Assembly (NCBI RefSeq): GCF_000940805.1 | Contig: NZ_CP007142.1 | Coordinates: 2,828,593-2,892,592, forward strand | Length of the DNA: 64,000 nucleotides | Reading direction: 5' to 3' | Source: Gynuella sunshinyii YC6258 | GTDB taxonomy: Bacteria > Pseudomonadota > Gammaproteobacteria > Pseudomonadales > Natronospirillaceae | In this document: positions 17,774 through 25,642 of the stretch, in pieces | Numbering within the stretch: the stretch's first letter is position 1 | How the letters are laid out: the number at the start of each line of letters is the position of its first letter | The notes under the pieces: model-generated | The model's database searches: none | What the model saw: only the letters and a program-made list of their open reading frames with translations | What the model was told of the DNA's origin: nothing | Position numbers and translations under genes: made by a program

Positions 17774-18205
17774 ATGACTACAGGCGTCAACACAGTAGGG
17801 TTGTATGTGCGGGATCAAGACGAAGCACTTTCATTCTACGTCGAAAAATTGGGGTTTATCGTTCATACGGATGTTCGAAATGGCGACTATCGTTGGCTAA
17901 CAGTTCAACATCCGGATCAGCCTTCGTTTCAACTCGGCTTATTCAAGCCAGGTCCACCAGTGCATGACATTGCAACCGCTCAGACCTTGCATGAAGTCGT
18001 AGCAAAGGGGGCTATGCCACCCTTGGTTTTGCTGGTGGACAACTGTCGTGCTGCTTACGAGCGCATGTGCGAGAATGGAGTGGAATTCACTCAGGAACCC
18101 ATGGAGCGATATGGCTCGGTGGATGCTGGCTTTCGGGATCCATCTGGCAATGGATGGAAGATGATCGAAGTTGCACCCAAACCACAACCTGGGAGTTCTA
18201 AATGA
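17774..18205 (+). CDS. VOC/glyoxalase-family protein
   Basis: 143 residues of single-domain vicinal-oxygen-chelate type: VGLYVRDQDEALSFYVEKLG at the N-terminus and GSVDAGFRDPSGNGWKMIE at the C-terminus. The GAGGAGGT-like site precedes ATG 17774. Probably metal-dependent, substrate unknown. Organised with the upstream AraC gene and the downstream membrane gene as one operon. Confidence 0.85.
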   Translation: MTTGVNTVGLYVRDQDEALSFYVEKLGFIVHTDVRNGDYRWLTVQHPDQPSFQLGLFKPGPPVHDIATAQTLHEVVAKGAMPPLVLLVDNCRAAYERMCENGVEFTQEPMERYGSVDAGFRDPSGNGWKMIEVAPKPQPGSSK

Positions 18206-18426
18206 ACTGGAATTTCTGGATACGACAATGCCATCGCTGGCTGTCTATCATTTTTACGGCGACGGTTATCGTCAACTTTGTAGTCAGAGCTGTAGATTCT
18301 ACAGAGCCTTCACTGTGGATAACGTACTCACCATTACCCCCTCTCTTTTTAATGCTGGTCACCGGTCTATATTTGTTTGCGCTACCGTACATCACCAAAC
18401 GGAAAGATCGGACCGTTACCTACTAA
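18202..18426 (+). CDS. Small membrane protein, 74 aa
   Basis: Overlaps the VOC stop by 4 bp (ATGA), so it is translationally coupled. Two hydrophobic helices (about residues 12-30 and 42-62) and a Lys/Arg C-terminus (TKRKDRTVTY). The histidine-tryptophan start (RQCHRWLSI) recalls PepSY-type membrane helices, but the match is weak. Confidence 0.6.
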   Translation: MNWNFWIRQCHRWLSIIFTATVIVNFVVRAVDSTEPSLWITYSPLPPLFLMLVTGLYLFALPYITKRKDRTVTY

Positions 18427-18515
18427 TAAAGTATTTGAAATGAGTACACATTGTTTCAGGCTGTTTGCAGCATGGAGGCTGCAATCGCGCCTATTATTTC
18501 TTTCCCGGTAGTCAG

Positions 18516-18561
18516 ACGGCTATAAAAAATACCCAAGATCTTCGATAATCCGGCCAAGAGT
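18516..18561 (+). mobile_element. IS5-family end remnant
   Basis: About 45 bp closely matching the left end and leader of the IS5 copy at 37425 (AAAAATACCCAAGATCTTCG, then ATAATCCGGCCAAGA). No transposase follows. A footprint of a third insertion. Confidence 0.65.
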
Positions 18562-18651
18562 GTGGTAACCGTCAAACCAACTCATGCTATCTGGCGATCC
18601 CAGAAGCAAATAACCTAATGCCTGTTTTCACTTTCAACATAAGGCATGCTC

Positions 18652-18930
18652 ATGGCAACCTACCGTAAATACAATTGGCCCAAACTCTTTCAATCCTTCG
18701 AACAGTCCGATTTAACCCAAGCCGCCTTCTGCCAACAGCACGATCTCAATCCCAAATACTTCAGTCGTAAACGCGCCGTTCATGTCGCCGCTCAACCACA
18801 AAGAACATCTGTCATGTCCGCGTCTCAGTCGATACATCCTTGGCACATCCAGAGGTGTTTATCATTGAGTCTGGGACCTGCAAAGTGCATTGCCCTGCAT
18901 CTTTGTTGACCTCTACAGGCCAGATAATTT
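18652..18930 (+). pseudogene. IS66-type accessory protein (TnpA) remnant
   Basis: ATG 18652 (MATYRKYNWPKLFQSFEQSD, then LTQAAFCQQHDLNPKYFSRK) gives the N-terminal helix-turn-helix of an IS66 accessory protein. After about 45 codons the frame shifts; another frame continues PEVFIIESGTCKVHCP. No TnpB/TnpC follows. This remnant stands where an integrase gene would be expected relative to the adjacent attI-like leader. Confidence 0.6.
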
Positions 18931-19073
18931 ATTAACGATATCAAAGGGGGATTGAAGTGCTATTTCGCTTAGGGACGAAATCCGTTCACTAATAAATTTC
19001 GATGACGCCATGTTCACTAAACTATGTGGATGATCATTTTATCTGTACGTCCCTGTAAGAGTTATTTACAAAA

Positions 19074-19093
19074 TACTGTATTCATAAACAGTG
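19074..19093. promoter_or_regulatory. LexA (SOS) box
   Basis: TACTGTATTCATAAACAGTG contains a perfect CTGT-N8-ACAG core, the gammaproteobacterial LexA operator. In mobile and Vibrio integrons such a box overlaps the integrase promoter next to attI. The two other copies of this leader have lost the motif. Confidence 0.65.
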
Positions 19094-19312
19094 TGTATAA
19101 AATAACACTGATTATTTTGCGATAATGTCACAAGACTTCGAGCTTTTGAGGCTCAGTATCCAGATATTCGCTGAATATCCGGAGAGCAAAATTGACAGGG
19201 ATGGGCTGTGTGCCTATGTTGACGGGGTTTGATGAGACTGAGTGAGTTTGGCTGCTCAGGAAAGAACGTCTTCTGGATATTTTATCAGCGGATGTAGAGT
19301 AGAATAATGTTA
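19075..19312 (+). repeat. Integron leader (attI-like) copy B1
   Basis: About 235 bp directly before the first gene cassette. It recurs at 29138 and 36086, each time ending at GTTA next to a cassette. It carries a LexA box, a likely cassette promoter and, at 19309-19315, GTTAAGT, which fits the GTTRRRY crossover consensus. This arrangement matches attI with Pc. No integrase gene is found on the minus strand upstream, so the assignment is inference. Confidence 0.6.
19192..19220 (+). promoter_or_regulatory. Candidate cassette promoter (Pc)
   Basis: TTGACA, 17-bp spacer, TATGTT, pointing into the array about 90 bp upstream of the crossover point. Copy B3 has TTGATA-17-TAAGTT and copy B2 TCGACT-17-TATGTT, so B1 should be strongest. 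Confidence 0.55.
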
Positions 19313-19813
19313 AGTACCCAAATGGACAGCAAATTTTTGTCGTATAAGAAAATCTCAATTGATGAACTTCCTCATTTATTTGAAATTATGAAGAATTCCC
19401 AATACATGAGGTATAGCGTGGATTTAAATACCGATGAGAAGTGTTTACGGTATGTTCGGAATTTTTCGTCGCAATGGAACACTCTTGGCTATGGGTGTAG
19501 GTCAATTACTGAAAAGTCTACCGGAAGTATTATTGGCTGGGGCGGTATAGTCATAGATGAAGACGATCCTCAATGGGGGCCTGAATTGGTCTACTATATT
19601 GCCCCAGAAAAGAGCGGATGTGGGTATGCAAGTGAGCTAGCAGAGTTTTCAATGAACTATGCAGCGACTGTCATTGGACTAAATAAAGTAGTCGCTTTCG
19701 CCCATCCCGAGAATATTGCATCAAATAGAATATTAGTAAAGGTTGGCTTCAAGCCAGTGCGCTATCTAAAAGCCATGAACAGAAACTACTTCGAGTTCAG
19801 TCTAGGTACTTAA
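19307..19813 (+). CDS. GNAT-family N-acetyltransferase (first cassette)
   Basis: 168 residues from ATG 19307, or 163 from ATG 19322 (MDSKFLSYKKI). RimJ/RimL-like GNAT pattern: RSITEKSTGSIIGWGGI strand, then APEKSGCGYASELAEFSMNY acetyl-CoA loop, and NIASNRILVKVGFKPVRYL at the end. ATG 19307 lies on the leader side of the crossover point, so translation from it would be supplied by attI. Substrate unknown. Followed by an attC site. Confidence 0.8.
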   Translation: MLSTQMDSKFLSYKKISIDELPHLFEIMKNSQYMRYSVDLNTDEKCLRYVRNFSSQWNTLGYGCRSITEKSTGSIIGWGGIVIDEDDPQWGPELVYYIAPEKSGCGYASELAEFSMNYAATVIGLNKVVAFAHPENIASNRILVKVGFKPVRYLKAMNRNYFEFSLGT

Positions 19814-19862
19814 CAAACCGTCGCAAGGGGCTCGTAAACTCGCCCGCGAACAGGGGCGTTAA
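19811..19862 (+). other. attC site 1
   Basis: Begins TTAACAAA and ends GGGGCGTTAA with an imperfect GGGGCTCG/CTCGCCC inverted core. The stop codon of the GNAT gene is inside the site. Confidence 0.7.
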
Positions 19863-19874
19863 ATATACTAGCAG

Positions 19875-20147
19875 ATGAACGGCATTGACCTAAAGCGCGC
19901 AGCAATAATGATCTCTGTATGCCTCCTAATTGGTTGGGGAATACAATACTTCACGGGGTTTTACTGGCTAACGGCAACGTTGCTGGTAATGATTGCCGTT
20001 TTAGTTAATGGTCTCATCATATTTAATGAAGATCTTGATGAAGGAGGCTTTGATCATCAAGAGGGTGTAACTGATACACCTAAAGCAAAGGCCGCGCAAA
20101 ATAAAGCAAACAAGATTCAATTAGCAGTAATTGTATGCTCATCATAG
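19875..20147 (+). CDS. Cassette membrane protein, 90 aa
   Basis: Two adjacent hydrophobic helices (residues 9-30 and 32-52) followed by an acidic then Lys/Ala-rich tail (DTPKAKAAQNKANKIQ). Starts 13 bp after attC site 1. Unknown family, typical of small integron cassettes. Confidence 0.55.
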   Translation: MNGIDLKRAAIMISVCLLIGWGIQYFTGFYWLTATLLVMIAVLVNGLIIFNEDLDEGGFDHQEGVTDTPKAKAAQNKANKIQLAVIVCSS

Positions 20148-20166
20148 GTGCGGTGTGGTCATACAT

Positions 20167-20236
20167 TTAACAAGTCAATCAACTACGCGCCTTCGGCGCC
20201 GGACGCAGCAAAGCTGCGCCGGTTATTGAGGCATTA
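20167..20236 (+). other. attC site 2
   Basis: TTAACAAG at the left, GGCATTAGG at the right (GCATTA instead of GCGTTA). Core stems CGCCTTCGGCG and GCAGCAAAGCTGC. Almost identical to attC site 14 at 26421. Confidence 0.75.
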
Positions 20237-20252
20237 GGCTCCAAGAGGTTTC

Positions 20253-20609
20253 ATGCCTAGATCGATATGGAAATTACAATTAGATTCATCATCAATTGAA
20301 TCGGCCAAAAAGGTGATGAATTCATGCGTGCGAGCGTTTAATCGACCACCAATGGAGGCATCGATTGAGCCATATCAAAAGGGCGGATACATGGCGCGGT
20401 TGGAGTTCTATCACAGTGATAATTTTACGTGGCCGGAGATCGTATGTGAGGTAATTGAATTTGGCCAAAAGCTTGGTAGCGGTTGGCGGCAGTACGGTGA
20501 TATTAGGGAGGAATCCAATGCAGTACTCAATAAGCTCAGCGGCGACCATATAAGTATTCCTGGATTACAATGGGCTGAATGGTTGGTGATAAATGAGCGT
20601 CAAGCCTAA
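20253..20609 (+). CDS. Cassette hypothetical protein, 118 aa
   Basis: Soluble mixed alpha/beta protein from ATG 20253 (MPRSIWKLQLD). The pattern SSIESAKKVMNSCVRAF, then ARLEFYHSDNFTWPEIVCEV, then W-rich C-terminus, occurs in cassette-encoded proteins but no function is known to me. The stop overlaps the next attC. Confidence 0.6.
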   Translation: MPRSIWKLQLDSSSIESAKKVMNSCVRAFNRPPMEASIEPYQKGGYMARLEFYHSDNFTWPEIVCEVIEFGQKLGSGWRQYGDIREESNAVLNKLSGDHISIPGLQWAEWLVINERQA

Positions 20610-20719
20610 CAATCCGTTGCACGCGGAGCCAGCTACGTTCCACATTTTTTGTGGTATCGATGCGCTCTTTTACCACAAAAAAATGTTCCACTACGCTGGC
20701 CCGGTGAACGGGGCGTTAT
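20607..20719 (+). other. attC site 3
   Basis: CTAACAATCCG to ACGGGGCGTTATG, 113 bp. Arms ACATTTTTTGTGG / CCACAAAAAAATGT form a long stem in the centre, as in VCR-like attC sites. Confidence 0.8.
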
Positions 20720-20739
20720 GTCTCACTGTGAAATAAGTT

Positions 20740-21068
20740 ATGTATGAAGTTGAAAACCTATTACCGATAGCTTTTATTTCTCTGTTTAGCCTTGGAGGGC
20801 TTCTGGTAGCTCTGAGAGTACTGATAGAAAAAAGGATAGAGAGGTTTCATCCGGATGAATGGGTAAAGCTAGGGAAGCCAAAAATGTTCTCTGGCGAGCC
20901 AGACGTAAATACGCGTTTTGTTGTATATCTAAATAAAAAAAATTTAGTCATTTAAACGATAAGAAGCTAGAGAATATCAATCGTTTAGCCGGAATGATTT
21001 CGTGGTTAGCACTCCCTCTGTTGCTTGTTGTGGTTATACTATTATTAATTATCTGGGGAGTTACTTAG
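20740..21068 (+). pseudogene. Cassette membrane protein interrupted at an A8 tract
   Basis: The first frame gives 71 residues with one membrane helix and stops at 20953. Another frame continues FSHLNDKKLENINRLAGM and a second strongly hydrophobic helix (LALPLLLVVVILLLIIW) to TAG 21066. The switch lies in a run of eight A at 20935-20942; nine A would give a 109-residue two-helix protein. Transcriptional slippage on the A tract could make the full product. A mutation or sequencing error is also possible. Confidence 0.6.
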
Positions 21069-21089
21069 ACTCGTGTTGGTACACAAATA

Positions 21090-21201
21090 TAACAAATTAC
21101 TCCATTTGACACAGCGGTCTACGTTCCTTTTTTTGCCTTCGCTTCGCTCATTGTTGCACAAAAATCCACTACAACCGCAGTGCAAATGAACAAAGCGTTA
21201 T
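21090..21201 (+). other. attC site 4
   Basis: ATAACAAATTAC to CAAAGCGTTATATG, about 112 bp, with a long imperfect inverted repeat (GCGGTCTACGTTCC near the left arm, complement near the right). Confidence 0.65.
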
Positions 21202-21230
21202 ATGTATTTATCAAGTTAGGAGCTATCTCT

Positions 21231-21647
21231 ATGTCTTATGCTGAGACTAATTGTCTTTGTGGTGCGGTAAAAATTACGGCTGAAAGCGTTAATCCTAAGT
21301 TTACTGTGTGCCATTGCCAATCATGCCGGACTTGGGGTGGTGCTCCATTCTTTGCGGTGAAATGTGGCACTCAAGTAAAAATTGAAGGTGATGATAAAGT
21401 TAAGATGTACCAATCATCTTCTTGGGCTTCTCGAGGCTTCTGTACTGGATGTGGAACGCATCTGTTCTATAAATTTAAAGAAACAGGTGAATACAATATG
21501 CCAGTGGGCTTATTTCCAAACTTAAAAGGATTGGAAATGGACATGCAGTATTTTAGTGATATGCGCCCTAGTTATTACTGTTTTGCTAATGAAACCAAAG
21601 AAATGACCACAGAAGAAATCATGGCTTACTTCGCGGATAAGGTGTAA
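21231..21647 (+). CDS. GFA-family (CENP-V/GFA) protein
   Basis: 138 residues from ATG 21231 (RBS AGGAG). Zinc ligands are seen as NCLCGAVK, CHCQSCRTWGG and GFCTGCGTHLFY, the full GFA pattern. Members bind zinc; some are linked to glutathione-dependent formaldehyde handling, but the name is largely historical. A cassette gene with a GFA paralogue at 47092 in this window. Confidence 0.85.
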   Translation: MSYAETNCLCGAVKITAESVNPKFTVCHCQSCRTWGGAPFFAVKCGTQVKIEGDDKVKMYQSSSWASRGFCTGCGTHLFYKFKETGEYNMPVGLFPNLKGLEMDMQYFSDMRPSYYCFANETKEMTTEEIMAYFADKV

Positions 21648-21656
21648 CCAAACATA

Positions 21657-21738
21657 TAACAAGGTGTAGCAATTCGCACACTTTGTGTGCCGGACCTCCA
21701 CAAGCTACGCTTGTTCCGGCCGTTGTGCGCGGCGTTAT
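21657..21738 (+). other. attC site 5
   Basis: TAACAAGGTGTAGC to GCGCGGCGTTATG. Arms GCACACTTTGTGTGC and ACAAGCTACGCTTGT are clear internal stems. Confidence 0.8.
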
Positions 21739-21750
21739 GCAGATTGAGGT

Positions 21751-22026
21751 ATGAAGAGCTACTTTCTTGAAAATATCGATGATGTCAAATCGCTTGAAAG
21801 GGAGATTTCAACTTTGTTGCCTGGTCAGAAAAATCCTTGGCTAATTTGGCATCCAGAAGATGTATGTGCATATGTATATATCATTCTTGGTCAAGACCCT
21901 GAATTAGTAGTGCCTGCTGTCGCGGTCAATATTAGTGGCCGCCACTATAAGGAAGATGAATTGATTCTTAACTTTCTGCAGAATCTAAAAAATAAAGTTG
22001 GCGGAAAAATTAGTGATGATGCATAA
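21751..22026 (+). CDS. Cassette hypothetical protein, 91 aa
   Basis: Soluble protein MKSYFLENIDDVKSLEREIS with Trp-rich LIWHPEDVCAYVYIILG block. Its TAA is the first part of the following attC (TAACAAAC). Family not recognised. Confidence 0.6.
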   Translation: MKSYFLENIDDVKSLEREISTLLPGQKNPWLIWHPEDVCAYVYIILGQDPELVVPAVAVNISGRHYKEDELILNFLQNLKNKVGGKISDDA

Positions 22027-22091
22027 CAAACGCAAGCAAACCGGACTGTCGCCCTTGACTCGATACGCTCGCATTTGTTGCGGGCGTTAGC
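22024..22091 (+). other. attC site 6
   Basis: TAACAAACGCAAGC to TTGCGGGCGTTAGC with inverted arms around TGTCGCCCTTGACTCGATA. Confidence 0.75.
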
Positions 22092-22134
22092 ATCCTCAAA
22101 TTGTTTCTCATTTAGATTAAGAAGATAAAGGGAC

Positions 22135-23035
22135 ATGTTTAATTTATTAGTTACAGGAGCCTCCGGCTGGAGCTCGTCTCGTGACGGAATGTCACAAGGG
22201 CGAACTCCTGAATTTACAGCCGGGTATATAGAGCAAAGGTTCATGCGAGAAAACGTATTGGACATTGACGCAGTTACTTTGGTTTTCTGAGCTGATTTAT
22301 CCTAGGCAAAAACGTCTGTTGGATATATTGTTATTGGACGTAAAAGAAACTGTTATCAGCACTTCGGAGGTTAAGAAAAACTTGAATGAATGGAAATTTT
22401 ATTCTCTTATCTGCACTCTGTTATTTTTGTCTGGCTTAGTTGCTGGTCGATTTTTCTCATTTAATGGAGACCAATTAGAGAAAGCACTAAAAGTAATCAG
22501 CATTATTTCAAGCCTCGCTACTATATTTGGAGTTTTAGTGGCATATTTAGCTTTTTCTTCTTGGAAGATTCAGTATAAAAATGCCAAACTAGATTTACTT
22601 ATAGATAACCTTGAAGATGCGTTCAATAATTTAGGTCAATCAATCGGGCAATATTATTATTCTACTTTGGGTGTTGCCAAACACCATGAGAATGCTGGCA
22701 CCTCTGTTAGTTATGAAGTATTAAGAAATAAGCAGGATAATTCAAGGTTGAATTGGTTTGAAACTCAAAGTATTTATGAAGCTAAATTTAGTAAGCTAAC
22801 TCGGCATTTGAATTTTACGGGTATTGAAGTAATCGAACCTCCGTATATAGAAAGCCAAGCAGTTAAACTTTTTCAAGAAGCTCATTCAGTATACAAATCT
22901 GATGATGTTCACGAATCTGACAGAAGATTAACTCAAAATGGTAATTTATTAGCCGACTTATTTAAAAATGGTGCGAGCGGATTTGAAAAGTTACGTGAAA
23001 AAGTGCTGCTAACGAAGCGGTCAACAGCGGACTAA
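22135..23035 (+). pseudogene. Cassette membrane protein, possibly split by a frameshift
   Basis: ATG 22135 opens a 51-codon frame (MFNLLVTGASGWSSSRDG) that stops at 22290. An overlapping frame from TTG 22265 runs 256 residues to 23035, with two membrane helices (about residues 45-63 and 80-100) and a long soluble C-terminal helical part. No good start or ribosome site is seen for the second frame, so one +1 shift near 22265-22290 may have split a single gene of about 300 residues. The 256-residue part alone could still be expressed from TTG. Function unknown. Confidence 0.5.
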
Positions 23036-23179
23036 CCCGAATATTGCAGAAAGGCTTGAAACTATGATGGTTATTGGGTTAAACAGGTAAATAGAACTGT
23101 TTGATAGAAACTGTATATACGACATCGGAAAAAGCGACAGGTATCGTAAAAGAAACTGTTATAACTACGAGGAGAATCT

Positions 23180-23614
23180 ATGAGAAAAATAAGCATTTTT
23201 TTGCTGAGTGTGTTGATAACTGCGTGTGTTTCTTTGCCTCCATATTTGAAGGCATTTCATCAGCAAGCCCCAAAAGACATCCCCTATCCCGGTGATAATA
23301 CGTCAATGCTTGTCTTTGAGCCTGGGCATCCCGAGTTAATAGGTTTGGTTTCATTTGACGGAAATAAATCTAGTTTGAGTCTCAGAAATTTCGTAAATGC
23401 CATTGAATTTGAACCAGGGGTCCACACCATAGAGGCGGGATTACTATACCGTTTTGGGGAGTTGAATATTCAGCTGAAAGAGTCATCGACAATAGAGTAC
23501 GAGTTTGAGGCTGGGAAAAAGTATCGGATAACGAAAAATGGTAATTCGGGTAAGTTATTTTCACTAGAATTGCTTCCCAAAGATGGCAAGCCATCCGAAA
23601 TTACCAATTTTTAG
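23180..23614 (+). CDS. Cassette-encoded lipoprotein, 144 aa
   Basis: Signal peptide with lipobox LITAC (Cys16), then a soluble domain of predicted beta strands (SLSLRNFVNAIEFEPGVHTIEAG). A GAGGAGA ribosome site precedes ATG 23180. Outer- or inner-membrane-anchored; the +2 residue is Val, so outer-membrane sorting is likely. No family recognised. Confidence 0.65.
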   Translation: MRKISIFLLSVLITACVSLPPYLKAFHQQAPKDIPYPGDNTSMLVFEPGHPELIGLVSFDGNKSSLSLRNFVNAIEFEPGVHTIEAGLLYRFGELNIQLKESSTIEYEFEAGKKYRITKNGNSGKLFSLELLPKDGKPSEITNF

Positions 23615-23625
23615 ATGTGAGTGCT

Positions 23626-23659
23626 ATAACAAGGCGTTGCATGTCATAGGCGAGTTATG
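23626..23659 (+). other. Short attC-like site 7
   Basis: ATAACAAGGCGTTGCATGTC and GCGAGTTATGG. Only about 34 bp with little internal stem, so it may be a decayed or internally deleted attC. Confidence 0.4.
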
Positions 23660-23923
23660 GACTACGATGACAAAATAAGAAATCCAAATGGAGTTGCCAT
23701 CTCACTAAGAGACATGGGAAATGGCACAAGTCGTCTTTTCTTAGATGACGTCAAGGCATCTGGGGAAACAAATCCCATAAATTGGAAATTCGATGCTTTC
23801 TATACTTTTTCTCCGGAACTACAAAACTCCGACGTAGATGGTATGGAACTAACTGACGAGCAGTACCGAGATATAGGTGTTGCGGTAATGGCTAGGTTAC
23901 TAGCACTAACTGGTAGGACTTAG
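23657..23923 (+). CDS. Cassette hypothetical protein, 88 aa
   Basis: Starts at the ATG within the end of the short attC (MDYDDKIRNPNG). Soluble, with an EL TDEQYRDIGVAVMARLL helix at the end. Unknown family. Confidence 0.55.
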   Translation: MDYDDKIRNPNGVAISLRDMGNGTSRLFLDDVKASGETNPINWKFDAFYTFSPELQNSDVDGMELTDEQYRDIGVAVMARLLALTGRT

Positions 23924-23940
23924 CCCGTGCGTAAAATATG

Positions 23941-24031
23941 TAACAAGGCCAGGCAACATCACCCACTTTGTGGGCTGGACCTACATTCCGCGTCTTCACC
24001 GCTTCATTTCGGCCGTTGCTGGCGGCGTTAG
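23941..24031 (+). other. attC site 8
   Basis: TAACAAGGCCAGGC to GCTGGCGGCGTTAG with CACCCACTTTGTGGG-type internal stems. It borders cassette A copy 1. Confidence 0.8.
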
Positions 24032-24267
24032 AATTGGTTCTTTGACCAAGTAAGTTACAATTTCAAGTTTCTGTGTCGTAGCTATATCCGCTACGGTACA
24101 AAAGGTTAAATCGAGTAGCATTCACTGTTGAGTTGGGTGCCAGGTTACCAGAGAATTGTCCATGTCCGGTGGTAATGGTTATTTAAAGTTCGGTGGCTTT
24201 CCGGTCATGCACAATTCTAACAATACAGAGCAGCTGATCACTTCGTGTCAGCTGTTTTCGGCGTTAT
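24031..24267 (+). repeat. ORF-poor repeated cassette A, copy 1
   Basis: About 235 bp including its own attC (24217-24267: CTAACAATACAGAGCAGC to TTTCGGCGTTATT). Copies occur at 29384, 32148 and 36314. Only a tiny possible ORF (MSGGNGYLKFGGFPVMHN, 24161 on) is shared. It may carry a promoter or a small RNA rather than a protein. Confidence 0.7.
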
Positions 24268-24375
24268 TCGTAATCATGTATGAAGCGTTGCATTTAGAAT
24301 TGGAATATAGAATGAACTTTGATCCCATGTTGCTAATGAATGTTTCAAAGAATCGGGAATAATCGGATTGGATAA

Positions 24376-24657
24376 ATGAAGGCACCTGATTACGTAATTG
24401 AAGCTGTTCTTGATACTGTTAAGTGGGCCATGGTTTATTGTCGAAACTATAGCATAGATGAAAGAGCTGATATCAGGCTTGTCTACGAGATTATGGATGC
24501 TGTCCATGATATACCTGATCAAGTGTATCGATGGTCCGATGATGATGGTTTAGATCTGATTCGGCTTCATTTGGGTTGCTTTAATTATAGTAAATGGAAA
24601 GGAGCGCCTAATTTAGTCCAATATTTTGATGACGCACTTGACAGAGCACGAGCTTGA
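24376..24657 (+). CDS. Cassette hypothetical protein, 93 aa
   Basis: Soluble helical protein starting MKAPDYVIEAVLDTVKWAM. The layout resembles other small cassette proteins; family unknown. Followed by an attC. Confidence 0.6.
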   Translation: MKAPDYVIEAVLDTVKWAMVYCRNYSIDERADIRLVYEIMDAVHDIPDQVYRWSDDDGLDLIRLHLGCFNYSKWKGAPNLVQYFDDALDRARA

Positions 24658-24684
24658 TCTCCGCATTTAAAATGCAACAAACGC

Positions 24685-24796
24685 ATAACAAGGTGGTGCA
24701 CGGGAACCAATTACGCTCCACAAACAAGTGCTGCGCTGCGGTCAGTTTATCACATGTTTGTTTCGCTACATTGGTCCCGTGAGCACGGCGTTAAGT
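24685..24796 (+). other. attC site 9
   Basis: ATAACAAGGTGGTGCACGGG to GAGCACGGCGTTAAG, 111 bp. GGGAACCAAT / ATTGGTCCC and CACAAACAAGTG / CATGTTTGTTTC arms give a long stem. Confidence 0.8.
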
Positions 24797-24803
24797 GTAT
24801 TAA

Positions 24804-25064
24804 ATGACTGAGAAAATCGAATTACTTGTTCGAGATAAGGTTCACGTCTTTTCCAATGACGACATGAAGGAATCCGTTATCAAAAAACTTGGGAAGCCAG
24901 ATGATGCGGGAGGTTTTTTTGGCAAAAGGAAGATTCCTCTCACCCAAAAACATTCTGGTATTGAATTTCATAATGAACCAGATGGAAAGCTGAGACTTAT
25001 TTATAAAAGGCGTCGTAATGATATACCGTTTATATGTATACCGTTCTATGATGAAAATACTTAA
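24804..25064 (+). CDS. Cassette hypothetical protein, 86 aa
   Basis: Small soluble basic protein (MTEKIELLVRDKVHVF ... RRRNDIPFICIPFY). Stop codon TAA is shared with the following attC. Family unknown. Confidence 0.6.
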   Translation: MTEKIELLVRDKVHVFSNDDMKESVIKKLGKPDDAGGFFGKRKIPLTQKHSGIEFHNEPDGKLRLIYKRRRNDIPFICIPFYDENT

Positions 25065-25132
25065 CGAGCAACGGCAGCAATGTCCTTCGGACAGGACTCA
25101 CCTGACGGCTCCCCGCTGCTTTGGGCGTTAGC
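25061..25132 (+). other. attC site 10
   Basis: TTAACGAGCAACGGCAGC to CTGCTTTGGGCGTTAGC, with GTCCTTCGGAC as a central stem-loop. Confidence 0.75.
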
Positions 25133-25143
25133 AGTCTTCAAAT

Positions 25144-25572
25144 ATGAGCACTATTGGTAAAATATTCTTACTCCTAGAAACAATTGTTTGCTTTGGCCCA
25201 GTATTCCTTCTTCTGATGTTGGGTATAATTGTTTGGCCCCTAGCAACTATTGGATTAGTTATCGATGGTGATTTTGAGAATGTTTTGGGCTTCTTGCCAG
25301 TTTTACTCTTAGTGGTAGGTGGAGCGCTTGGTATGGCAAGTTTGGTTGCCATGTTGCTGCGCATAATCTCTCCAGAGACAAAGCTACTTTCACCATTTAA
25401 AATTCGTATTTTTATGGTGTTTGGTGTTATTTCGATCTTGGCTTACGGTTATCCCATTGTCCAAGGCAAACTGGGGCTGCATTGGGCTATAATAATCTTG
25501 CCGTTGTTGGCAACTACACATATATATTGGTTAGGCCATTCTTATTTACATGGCTCAACTGTTAACAAGTAA
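25144..25572 (+). CDS. Cassette membrane protein, 142 aa
   Basis: Four hydrophobic helices (about residues 8-36, 48-70, 86-105, 112-130) with a short acidic loop after the first. The final codons V N K stop lie in the start of the attC. Family unknown; integral inner-membrane. Confidence 0.6.
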   Translation: MSTIGKIFLLLETIVCFGPVFLLLMLGIIVWPLATIGLVIDGDFENVLGFLPVLLLVVGGALGMASLVAMLLRIISPETKLLSPFKIRIFMVFGVISILAYGYPIVQGKLGLHWAIIILPLLATTHIYWLGHSYLHGSTVNK

Positions 25573-25631
25573 AGGCAGCATCGCCCTTTGGGCTGGACGC
25601 GCTAACGCGCTCCATTGCTTTGGGCGTTCTG
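25562..25631 (+). other. attC site 11
   Basis: TTAACAAGTAAAGGCAGC to TTGCTTTGGGCGTTCT. Internal stem GCCCTTTGGGC. Right end has GTTCTG rather than GTTRRRY. Confidence 0.7.
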
Positions 25632-25642
25632 TTTCCTAAATT

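Noticed and set aside
18950-19013. Short minus-strand frame in the place of an integrase N-terminus
   Set aside because: The 32-residue translation shows no integrase motif and stops early.
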